From the NCBI RefSeq assembly GCF_900107175.1, contig NZ_FNOZ01000047.1:1-32109 (forward strand): a stretch of 32,109 nucleotides of DNA, in the 5' to 3' direction. The DNA is from Modestobacter sp. DSM 44400 (GTDB taxonomy: Bacteria; Actinomycetota; Actinomycetes; Mycobacteriales; Geodermatophilaceae). Every line of letters starts with the position of its first letter. The stretch's first letter is position 1. Below, piece by piece: positions 1 to 5,894 of this stretch. The notes under the pieces are model-generated. The model saw only the letters and a list, made by a program, of their open reading frames with translations, did not search any database and was not told where the DNA came from. The translations under genes and the position numbers were made by a program.

Positions 1-280
1 GCAGCTGCTCATCGCGCTCAGGGGCTGCGGCGCGCACCGCGGCGAACATCCGCACGTAGGTGCCGTCGTCAGACCAGCGACGGTGGCGTTCCCACACCGA
101 TTGCCACGCGCCGAAGTGATCGGGCAGGTCACGCCACGGCGACCCGGTGCGGTACCGCCAGATGATCGCCTCGAGCGTCAGTCGGTGGTCATTCCACGGC
201 CGGCCCTGATGACCGCCGGCAGGCAGCACCGGCTGGATCAACTCCCACAACTCGTCCGGGATCTCGTCGGTACGCAACAT
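1..280 (-). CDS. IS5-family transposase, N-terminal part (DUF4096-type domain), cut by window edge
   Basis: The minus strand from ATG at 280 reads MLRTDEIPDELWELIQPVLP and continues with a GRPWNDHR segment, an IIWRYRTGSPWRDLP segment and an FGAWQSVWERHRRWS segment. These are the hallmarks of the DUF4096 N-terminal domain of IS5-type transposases, which precedes the DDE catalytic domain. About 93 residues are visible; the catalytic part lies beyond position 1. An in-frame GTG at 295 is an alternative start. No frameshift is seen, so the element may be intact, but this cannot be judged from one end. Confidence 0.85.
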   Translation of the reverse strand, partial: MLRTDEIPDELWELIQPVLPAGGHQGRPWNDHRLTLEAIIWRYRTGSPWRDLPDHFGAWQSVWERHRRWSDDGTYVRMFAAVRAAAPERDEQL

Positions 281-327
281 TCGTCCAGCGTCGCCCACCA
301 ACCCGCCAATCTTTGGCAGACACGCTC
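1..327 (-). mobile_element. IS5-family insertion sequence, one end only
   Basis: The minus strand shows a probable IS end at about 327 (GAGCGTGTCTGCC), then a short leader and the start of a DDE transposase that runs off the window. GAGCGTGTCTG-type termini are common in the IS1031/IS427 groups of IS5. The end is flanked by CTAG, so the target duplication may be TA or CTAG; the other end is outside the window. The element has cut the small membrane-protein gene that starts at 624. The family call rests on the transposase N-terminus and is firm; the exact boundary is good to a few bases. Confidence 0.75.
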
Positions 328-624
328 TAGACCCGACTCCCACCCATGGTCGACGTTGGGTGGACGCTGCACGCCCGTCCGGACGGCCCCGGCGCTGGAC
401 ACCGCCGTTCCACCGGTCGCCGACGGGGCCCGGCGCAGCCGCGCCAGCTCCGCGCCGGCGTCGCGCAGCTGCGCGTCCAGGTCGACGCCCGCGCCCGCCG
501 CCGGACCCCGGCCCACTCCCCCACGGCCATCCCCCCGACGCGCCTGAGGCAGCGGCCGCAGGCTGAGCAGGTAGACAGCCGCCCCCGTGGCACCGAGCAC
601 CGCGACCGGGATCAGCAGCGTCAC
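328..624 (-). pseudogene. small membrane protein, 3' end replaced by IS sequence
   Basis: A GTG start at 624 overlaps the stop of the upstream gene (GTGA), which implies translational coupling. The product has an N-terminal hydrophobic helix (about residues 2-22), an Arg/Gly-rich linker and a short coiled-coil-like stretch (LDAQLRDAGAELARLRRA). This resembles the layout of the CP-motif proteins in this window, but it lacks the CPxxMG motif. The native frame reaches about residue 99; from the GAG at 327 the codons belong to the IS, and the fused frame stops at 238, giving 128 residues. The original C-terminus is lost. Function unknown; probably linked to copper through the shared CsoR-type operator upstream. 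Confidence 0.6.
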
Positions 625-908
625 CGCGGCCGCGTCCGCCCCCGGCGGGCATCGGCCTCGCCGGCCCGCAACTGGTCGATCTCCGCCCGCAGACGGACCA
701 ACTCCCGCTGCTTGCCCGACACCTCGCCGGACGCACTCCGGTTCGGCCCGTTAGCGCCATGCCCGGTCGAGGCCGGCGCCGACTCGTCGGCGCCGCGGCG
801 CATCGCCCACATCATCACCCCCATGATCAGCGGGCACGCCACCAGACACAGCACCAGCACCACGCCGCTCCCGCCCAGGCCGGCCGAAGCCGCCAGCACA
901 TCCACCAT
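621..908 (-). CDS. small CP-motif membrane protein (DUF2933-like), copy 1
   Basis: 95 residues. One membrane helix (about 12-37) contains CPLIMGVMMWAMRRG, with Cys25-Pro26 and several Met. A polar linker follows, then a heptad-like stretch (about 66-82: KQRELVRLRAEIDQLRA). Four other proteins in the window share this plan. The ATG at 908 is preceded by GTGAGGGG at good spacing. It is first of a two-gene unit and lies 54 bp downstream of a CsoR-type operator (963-982), so copper control is likely. The family has no assigned function. Cys and Met in a helix near copper genes suggest Cu(I) contact or a partner of the membrane thiol carriers, which is inference. Confidence 0.75.
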   Translation of the reverse strand: MVDVLAASAGLGGSGVVLVLCLVACPLIMGVMMWAMRRGADESAPASTGHGANGPNRSASGEVSGKQRELVRLRAEIDQLRAGEADARRGRTRPR

Positions 909-962
909 GACCCCTCACACCCCTCCACTCGACTGAACGCGAAACCTCACGGTCCCACGGCT

Positions 963-982
963 TACGGTACCCCCCTACCCTA
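963..982 (-). promoter_or_regulatory. CsoR-type operator upstream of the small membrane-protein unit
   Basis: The sequence is TACGGTA-CCCCCC-TACCCTA. It shares the 14-mer GGTACCCCCCTACC with the site in front of csoR, and its reverse complement has the same outer arms as that site (TAGGGTA, N6, TACCGTA). CsoR operators are AT-bordered dyads around a G/C tract, so the match is good. It lies 54 bp upstream of the start at 908, and the next gene on the other side ends at 1032, so it should serve the 908-to-328 unit. Confidence 0.7.
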
Positions 983-1031
983 TTTGACGCTGACCTCTGC
1001 AGGTACATTCATGGGCCGGCCAAGGGTTGGT

Positions 1032-1286
1032 TCACTGCCCGAGCGTGTGCAGCTTGTCCAGGTACTCCTCGGTGGAAATCTCACCCCTGGTGTAGCGCTC
1101 TTCGAGGATCTCCCGGGCGCGACTGCCGCCACCAACGGGTTTGTGATCACCCGGCGAAACGCGGGGCTGGGAGCGCGTTCCGCTCAGCCATGTCACCAGC
1201 GCCCAGATCCCCAGGAGGATGAGCAGCAAGATTCCAATCATCATCAGCAGACCGAAGACCATCCCGCCGATGCCGAAGCCCATCAT
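1032..1286 (-). CDS. SHOCT-domain small membrane protein
   Basis: 84 residues from ATG 1286, which follows GGAAGGAAGG at normal spacing; this start is preferred over an upstream in-frame start at 1358 that would overlap the kinase gene. A Met/Gly-rich hydrophobic segment (about 3-34) is followed by a linker and a C-terminal SHOCT domain (about 55-84: SRAREILEERYTRGEISTEE, then a YLDKLHTLG end). SHOCT tails are thought to act in oligomerisation or membrane-linked scaffolding. It begins 28 bp after the kinase stop, so it is probably the last gene of the regulator operon. Such proteins are often found beside copper genes; its role here is not known. Confidence 0.8.
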   Translation of the reverse strand: MMGFGIGGMVFGLLMMIGILLLILLGIWALVTWLSGTRSQPRVSPGDHKPVGGGSRAREILEERYTRGEISTEEYLDKLHTLGQ

Positions 1287-1314
1287 GTGTTGACCTTCCT
1301 TCCGGTCTCTCGGA

Positions 1315-2769
1315 TCAATGGCCACTACGTTCATCGGGTACCGGAGACGGTCGGGCAAGAGTGTCCGGCGAGCCCGGTGCGGTGGGCTCCACGGCGGTCA
1401 GAACGGGCTTCTGCATGTCCGTTACGGGCAGGGCGACCGTGAAGACGGCGCCCCCGCCGGGTGCGTTGGCGGCGGAGATGTTCCCGCCGTGGGCGTGGAT
1501 GAGGGCGGCGACGACGGCGAGCCCGATGCCCGAGCCGTTGGCGCGGGCGTTGCTGCCGCGGAAGTAGCGGTCGAACACGTGTGGCAGTTCGGCCTCGGGG
1601 ATGCCGGGTCCGTCGTCGCTGACGCACAAGCGAGTCAGCCCGCCGTCGGTGTCGGTCGCGACGGTCACCCGGCCGCCGGCCGGCACGAACTTCGCCGCGT
1701 TGCTCAGCAGGTTGGTGACCACCTGCGCCAACCGGGACGGGTCGCCGCAGGTCAACGCCGGCCGAAGCGTGAGGTCCAGGTGAAGCCCTCGTTCGGCGAG
1801 GCGGTGCTGGAAGCCCGCGGTGACCGAGCGAGCGACGTCGGCGAGGTCGAGCGGCGCCCGCTGCAGGGAGAAGGCCGCCGCGTCGGCGCTGGTCAGGGTC
1901 TCCAGGTCGGCGGTCAGCCGGCCCAGGCGCACCGTCTCCTCGTGCAGGGAGGACACCAGGGCGGGGGTGAGCTCCACGACGCCATCCTGGGCCGCCTCGA
2001 GCTGGCTGCGCAGGATGGTCAAGGGGGTCCGCAGCTCGTGGGCGACGTCGGCGGCGAAGGACTGGCGCAGCGCTTCCTGCTCCTCGGCGGAGGCTGCCAG
2101 GTCGTTGAACGCCCGGGCCAGCGCGGCGACCTCGTCCGGCCCGGAGACTGCGGCTCGCCGCGTGCGGTCCCCGGCACGCAGGTCGCGAGCGGCCGCGGTG
2201 AGTTCGGCCACCGGCCGGGTGACCCGCCGCGCCAACCACGCGCCCAGCGCCGAGGCGACGACGGCGAAGGCGACCCCGCCGAGGAGCAGCATCCGGTTGA
2301 CCCCGGACCGGAACTGCTGGTCGGCGACCGGCACGTTGCCTTCGGGCAGGGCGACCTGCAGGGTGCCGCGCGACTGCCCGTCGACGGCGATCGGTACCCG
2401 GATCGGCGCGGCCAGGGGTCCGGTGCCGCCCATCATCTCCTGGTGCATCTGCGCCATCTCCGACGTGGAGCTGTCCGCGGTCGGCCAGATCAGCGTGCCG
2501 CCGGTGTCGAGCAGGCGTATGTCGGCGCCGGTCATGGCCACGGCCCCGGCGAGCTGGTCCAGCCGGTCGGTGTCCCAGCCTCCGCCTGCCTGGTACATCA
2601 CTGTGACCGCGGCCGCGAGCTGTTGGACCTGGGCGCCCCGCTGCTGGTCCAGGTAGTCGTCGAACCGGGACTTGAACGCCAGGTTGACACCGAGGGCGGC
2701 CAGCAGCGCAATCGCGACCGCGATCGCGGCGAAGCCCAGCGCGAGCCGCCCACGCAGCGAGCTACTCAT
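1315..2769 (-). CDS. two-component sensor histidine kinase, probably metal or envelope sensing
   Basis: 484 residues. Membrane helix 1 (about 9-31), an extracytoplasmic sensor loop (32-158), helix 2 (about 159-180), HAMP (180-235), HisKA with phospho-acceptor His244 in VAHELRTPL, and HATPase_c with NLLSNAAKF (353-361), DDGPGIP (385-391) and GSGIGLAVV (412-420). The layout is that of OmpR-type partners such as CusS/CopS or CseC. The sensor loop has a Met/His cluster at 104-113 (EMAQMHQEMM) that could bind Cu(I) or Ag(I); the ligand is inferred. A Pro-rich tail (453-484) follows the catalytic domain. Its start overlaps the regulator stop by 8 bp, so the pair is co-translated. Confidence 0.93.
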   Translation of the reverse strand: MSSSLRGRLALGFAAIAVAIALLAALGVNLAFKSRFDDYLDQQRGAQVQQLAAAVTVMYQAGGGWDTDRLDQLAGAVAMTGADIRLLDTGGTLIWPTADSSTSEMAQMHQEMMGGTGPLAAPIRVPIAVDGQSRGTLQVALPEGNVPVADQQFRSGVNRMLLLGGVAFAVVASALGAWLARRVTRPVAELTAAARDLRAGDRTRRAAVSGPDEVAALARAFNDLAASAEEQEALRQSFAADVAHELRTPLTILRSQLEAAQDGVVELTPALVSSLHEETVRLGRLTADLETLTSADAAAFSLQRAPLDLADVARSVTAGFQHRLAERGLHLDLTLRPALTCGDPSRLAQVVTNLLSNAAKFVPAGGRVTVATDTDGGLTRLCVSDDGPGIPEAELPHVFDRYFRGSNARANGSGIGLAVVAALIHAHGGNISAANAPGGGAVFTVALPVTDMQKPVLTAVEPTAPGSPDTLARPSPVPDERSGH

Positions 2770-3511
2770 CGGTGCTCGGCCCGAACTTGTAGCCGATGGC
2801 CGGCACGGTCACCACGAAGGTCGGCGAGCGTGGGTCATCGCCGAGCTTGCGTCGCAGGTTCTTCACGTGCGCGTCCACGGTCCGTTCGTAGCCTTCGTAG
2901 TCGTGGCCCTGCACGCGGCTGACCAGCTCGTAGCGTGACCACGCGCGACCCGGCCGGGAGGACAGGACGGCCAGCAGGTCGAACTCGGTGCGGGTGAGGT
3001 CCAGCTGGACACCGTCCAGGAGGACCTCGCGGCGCTCCTGGTCGAGGGCCAGCCTCCCGCCGGCGAACGTCGGTGTCCGCGCGGCCGGCCCACCGCCGGC
3101 GCGGCGCAGCACCGCCTCCACCCGGGCCACCAGCTCGCGGGGGCTGAACGGCTTGGTGACGTAGTCGTCGGCTCCCAGCCGCAGTCCGGCCACGCGATCG
3201 CCCTCGCTCGCCCGGGCGGTCAGCATGATCACCGGGATGTCGCTGGTCCGGCGCAGCAGGCGCAGCAGCTCCTCCCCCGGCAGGTCGGGCAGGCCCAGGT
3301 CGAGTACCAGCAGGTCCGGCCGCAGGCGCTCGGTCGTGCGCAGCGCCGCGAGCCCGGTGTCGGCCAGCAGCACGTGGAAGCCCTCCCGTTGCAGGTAGGC
3401 GCCCACCAGCTCGCGGATCTTCTGCTCGTCGTCGACCACGAGGACGGTCACCATCGGACCGCGGTCACGCCCGTTCCCCGCGTCCACCTGGGCTACGACC
3501 GATCCTGTCAT
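2762..3511 (-). CDS. OmpR/PhoB-family response regulator
   Basis: 249 residues from ATG 3511, which overlaps the upstream Lgt-like stop as ATGA; a second possible start is the ATG at 3455. The receiver domain has the acidic pair Asp27-Asp28, phospho-acceptor Asp71 in LVLDLGLPD, and Lys120 in TKPF. The winged-helix DNA-binding domain (about 150-245) carries LTRTEFDLLAVL, RTVDAHVKNLRRKLGDD and IGYKF. It is the partner of the overlapping kinase. Gene context (Lgt-like, Met-rich and TlpA-like proteins upstream; SHOCT protein downstream) suggests control of copper or envelope stress genes. Target sites cannot be named from the sequence. Confidence 0.95.
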   Translation of the reverse strand: MTGSVVAQVDAGNGRDRGPMVTVLVVDDEQKIRELVGAYLQREGFHVLLADTGLAALRTTERLRPDLLVLDLGLPDLPGEELLRLLRRTSDIPVIMLTARASEGDRVAGLRLGADDYVTKPFSPRELVARVEAVLRRAGGGPAARTPTFAGGRLALDQERREVLLDGVQLDLTRTEFDLLAVLSSRPGRAWSRYELVSRVQGHDYEGYERTVDAHVKNLRRKLGDDPRSPTFVVTVPAIGYKFGPSTDE

Positions 3512-4254
3512 CGGACCGCGGCGAGCACGGCCGTGCGGCGCCCGGTGAGCAGCAGCGCGATCCCTCCCGCGACGAGCAGCAGTGACCACAGCTGGGGCTG
3601 GGTCAGCCCGAGGAGCACCTCGCGGTTGATGCGCACCTCCTCGACGAGGAATCGCGCGATCCCGCTGAACGCCGCATACAGCCCGAAGACGGTCAACGGC
3701 GCCAGCCGAGTCCGGACCGCCCAGAGCAGCGCGCCCAGTGCGAGGGCGAGGGCCGCCTCGTAGAGGGCGGTGGGGTGCACGCGGACCAGAGTCGGCACTG
3801 TGCCGTGCGGGAAAGCCATGGCCCAGGGTAGGTCCGAGGGTTTGCCGTAGGTCCCGTCGCCGGCCAGGAAGCAGCCGATGCGCCCGATCCCGTAGGCGAT
3901 CGACAGCGGGGCGGCCACGATCCCGGCCAGCGGCGTCAGCGGGATGCGGTGCCGCCGGGCCAGGACCACGACCGTCAGGCTTCCCGCGATCAGCCCTCCG
4001 TACCAGGTGAACCCGGCGGGCCCAAAGGAGTGCGGTGACAGGCTGGCGGCGTGTTCGGCCAGGTAGTACAGCTTGCCGCCGGCGAACCCCGCGACGGTGG
4101 CCCACCCGACCATCGACCAGGCTTTCTCGCCGTCCCAGCCCAGCCGGCGGAACTCGCGCGCCAGCAGGTACCCGGCGACCAGTGCGGCGGCGGCCTTGCT
4201 GACTCCGTAGCTGTTGATCGGCAGACCGAAGACCTCGAACAGGACGGGGCGCAC
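3508..4254 (-). CDS. prolipoprotein diacylglyceryl transferase (Lgt) family protein, variant
   Basis: 248 residues, about seven membrane helices, GTG start at 4254 after GGAGGAAGGG. Lgt transfers diacylglycerol from phosphatidylglycerol to the lipobox Cys of prolipoproteins. The family frame is clear: FTWYGGLIAG (82-91), GRIGCFLAGDGTYG (124-137), HPTALYEA (160-167). In well-studied Lgt the signature reads RIGNFxNxE, so here the Asn is Cys128 and the Asn/Glu that follow are also changed. The protein may be a specialised paralogue and not the housekeeping enzyme. Two lipoproteins are encoded in the window (5033-5728 and 29355-29753) and could be its substrates, but a different role is possible. 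Confidence 0.8.
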   Translation of the reverse strand: MRPVLFEVFGLPINSYGVSKAAAALVAGYLLAREFRRLGWDGEKAWSMVGWATVAGFAGGKLYYLAEHAASLSPHSFGPAGFTWYGGLIAGSLTVVVLARRHRIPLTPLAGIVAAPLSIAYGIGRIGCFLAGDGTYGKPSDLPWAMAFPHGTVPTLVRVHPTALYEAALALALGALLWAVRTRLAPLTVFGLYAAFSGIARFLVEEVRINREVLLGLTQPQLWSLLLVAGGIALLLTGRRTAVLAAVR

Positions 4255-4455
4255 GGCGATGTCCCTTCCTCCGCGTTGATGTACTCCGCGCCTGATGCAC
4301 GCGGGGCTTGCCGCACGCAGCCGCGGCGGTCCTCATCCGCGGCCGGTGCCGACCGAGATGTGACCGTCGTCCCGGTGTGCCTGCCCGGGCGCACGGCGGG
4401 CGGCCTGGCTGTCGCCTGCGTCTCGACCCGGCTGCGATCCGTCAGCAGAGCCCGG

Positions 4456-4866
4456 TCAGGGAGTGCTGGGAGCCGCCTGCCCGTTGGAGGAGTCGCCCAT
4501 CATCCCGCCGGAGGCGTCGCCCATGTCGCCCATGTCGCCCATGTCACCCATGTCACCCATGTCGCCCATGTCGCCCATGTCGCCCATGTCGCCCATGTCG
4601 CCCATGTCACCCATGACCGAGCGCATCTGCTGCTGCAACTGGGTGTCGGACATCATCTTGGACATGAACTGCTTGGCGCTGTCGACGAAGGCCGGGTCGT
4701 TCATCATCGAGCTCATCTGCGAGCCCGTCATGCCGGTGGAGTCGCTGCTGCTGGAGTTGCTGCCGCCCGAGTCGCCGGTGGTGGCGTAGGCGAAGGCCGG
4801 GACGCCGATCACGGTGGCACCGGCCACCACGCCCCCGGCGACGGCCAGAACGATGCGCTTGCTCAC
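4456..4866 (-). CDS. secreted or membrane-anchored Met-rich protein with MGD repeats
   Basis: 136 residues, GTG start at 4866 after GAGAGGAAGC. An N-terminal Lys-Arg plus hydrophobic segment (3-28, ending AFAYA) looks like a signal peptide or anchor. A Ser/Met-rich region (35-84: MTGSQMSSMM, FMSKMM, QLQQQMRSVM) is followed by eleven consecutive MGD tripeptides (85-117) and a short GGMMGD tail. No known fold is recognised. Spaced Met residues are used by extracytoplasmic copper proteins (CopC, CusF, PcoE-type) to bind Cu(I), and Asp might add Cu(II) or Ca(II) binding. A copper sponge or carrier role is inference. It lies between the TlpA-like and Lgt-like genes; a shared leader motif lies about 70 bp upstream. 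Confidence 0.75.
   Translation of the reverse strand: MSKRIVLAVAGGVVAGATVIGVPAFAYATTGDSGGSNSSSSDSTGMTGSQMSSMMNDPAFVDSAKQFMSKMMSDTQLQQQMRSVMGDMGDMGDMGDMGDMGDMGDMGDMGDMGDMGDASGGMMGDSSNGQAAPSTP
4522..4611 (-). repeat. ten tandem 9-bp units inside the Met-rich gene
   Basis: Ten head-to-tail copies of CATGTCGCC or CATGTCACC on the plus strand, each coding Gly-Asp-Met on the minus strand. The third, fourth and tenth carry A in place of G, a silent change. Near-identical short units expand and contract by slippage without shifting the frame, so copy number probably differs between strains. Confidence 0.95.
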
Positions 4867-4933
4867 GATGCTTCCTCTCACTCGCTTCAACCGCCCCTGT
4901 CGGGCGGCTCGTTCCTCACCATGCCCGGGCGGT

Positions 4934-4948
4934 GTGAAGATTCGGTGC
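4934..4948 (-). promoter_or_regulatory. shared leader motif, copy A (upstream of the Met-rich gene)
   Basis: On the minus strand GCACCGAATCTTCAC, followed by a C/G-rich stretch with CCCGGG, about 68 bp before the start at 4866. Related sequences stand at 11937-11951 and 14784-14798, also 70-105 bp before start codons. Too GC-rich to name a -10 box; it may be a promoter element or part of a structured leader. Function unknown. Confidence 0.4.
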
Positions 4949-5032
4949 GCGGCCGGTGCGCAGTGGATGCGATCGGTCCACACACGGCATCCACCGGCAC
5001 CGGCACCACTTGGCATCGACACCGAACCGACC

Positions 5033-5728
5033 TCATCGTCCGGTTCCGGAGGGAAGGATGACCTCGGGGTTGGCGGCATGCACGGCTGCGGCGAGCTGGT
5101 CGGTGCTGATCTCGCCGATCCGCCGGTACGCGATGCGGCCGGTGGCGTCGACGGCCAGGGTGACGGGGACGCCGGGCGAGCCCAGCCGGTGCAGCGTGTC
5201 GCCCTTGAGGTCCTGCAGCTGGGGGTAGTCGATACCGAAGTCGGCCAGGAAGCTGAGCGCGGCATCCCGGCCGTCCTGGATGTCGATGCCGAGGAACTGC
5301 ACGCGGCCGCTGGTGGCCGCCGCGGCGGCGCGCAGCCGTGGCGCCTCCTCCCGGCAGGGGACGCACCACGACGCCCACACGTTGATCACGTAGGAACCTG
5401 GCGGTAGCCGGTCCAGCGCCAGCGGTGCGCCGGAGCCCAGACAGGGCAGCTTCAGGTCGGGCAGCTCCCCGTGCGGGCCGCCCGGTGCGGCAGTCGGACA
5501 GGGCTGCAGGAACGCCGCCGAGAAGGGCGAGCCACTCGCCGCGGTCGGCGGCTCGGCTAGCTGGTCGGGAACGGTCTGGGTTCCACAGCCGGTTGTCAGC
5601 AGACCGGCCGCCAACGCCGGCACCAGGCCCCGCCGGAGGGGGGAGGCGCAGGCGCGGATCGGCGACCGTTTCGACCACCCACGGCAGCGGGACGGGACCG
5701 ACGGGCTGGGGAGGAGCACCGGGGGCAT
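5033..5728 (-). CDS. TlpA/ResA-like thiol-disulfide oxidoreductase, lipoprotein
   Basis: 231 residues from ATG 5728; an in-frame TTG at 5737 is possible. The N-terminus has Arg-rich residues, a hydrophobic stretch and a lipobox-like end (LLTTGC, Cys48), so it is probably a lipoprotein on the outer face of the membrane. The thioredoxin fold carries WASWCVPC (Cys122, Cys125), FLGIDIQD and a cis-Pro loop GVPVTLAVD. ResA/TlpA proteins reduce disulfides of apocytochromes or of CuA and copper-chaperone thiols. Extra Cys residues at 77 and 96 lie before the domain. The CTACTA-N6-CTAGTA dyad is 149 bp upstream, which ties it to the other envelope thiol genes. Confidence 0.88.
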   Translation of the reverse strand: MPPVLLPSPSVPSRCRGWSKRSPIRACASPLRRGLVPALAAGLLTTGCGTQTVPDQLAEPPTAASGSPFSAAFLQPCPTAAPGGPHGELPDLKLPCLGSGAPLALDRLPPGSYVINVWASWCVPCREEAPRLRAAAAATSGRVQFLGIDIQDGRDAALSFLADFGIDYPQLQDLKGDTLHRLGSPGVPVTLAVDATGRIAYRRIGEISTDQLAAAVHAANPEVILPSGTGR

Positions 5729-5876
5729 GGCGGTCAACCGGTCGGGGTGCCGACGCCCTGGCAGGCGGCGCCGGGCTCCCGGCGGCAGTTGTTGCGCGAC
5801 CGGGCGGACGACGTGGTTGTTTCGCGGGCCATGGGACCTTCGCAGCTCGGCGGCAGGGAAACCTACTGGGACAGGT

Positions 5877-5894
5877 TACTAGGTCTGATAGTAG
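5877..5894 (-). promoter_or_regulatory. CTACTA-N6-CTAGTA operator, copy 1
   Basis: The minus strand reads CTACTA-TCAGAC-CTAGTA, directly after the stop codon of the CopC-CopD gene and 149 bp upstream of the TlpA-like gene. It matches three other sites in the window at all twelve fixed positions. The TACTAT inside it could act as a -10 box, so a bound repressor would block initiation. Confidence 0.7.

Noticed and set aside
983..1008. TTGACG followed by TACATT as a plus-strand promoter
   Set aside because: The spacing is only about 14 bases and no plus-strand gene follows.
1318..2922. Long plus-strand frame of 534 residues
   Set aside because: It lies opposite the kinase gene, is Gly/Arg/Val-rich with no family motif, and reflects the third-position GC of the minus-strand gene.
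4522..4611. Possible CRISPR-like or iteron array
   Set aside because: The units are 9 bp without spacers and keep a coding frame, so this is a coding tandem repeat.
4463..4789. Plus-strand frame coding a run of SPM tripeptides
   Set aside because: It is the opposite strand of the MGD repeat and has no ribosome site; the minus-strand frame has a signal-like start and a good ribosome site.
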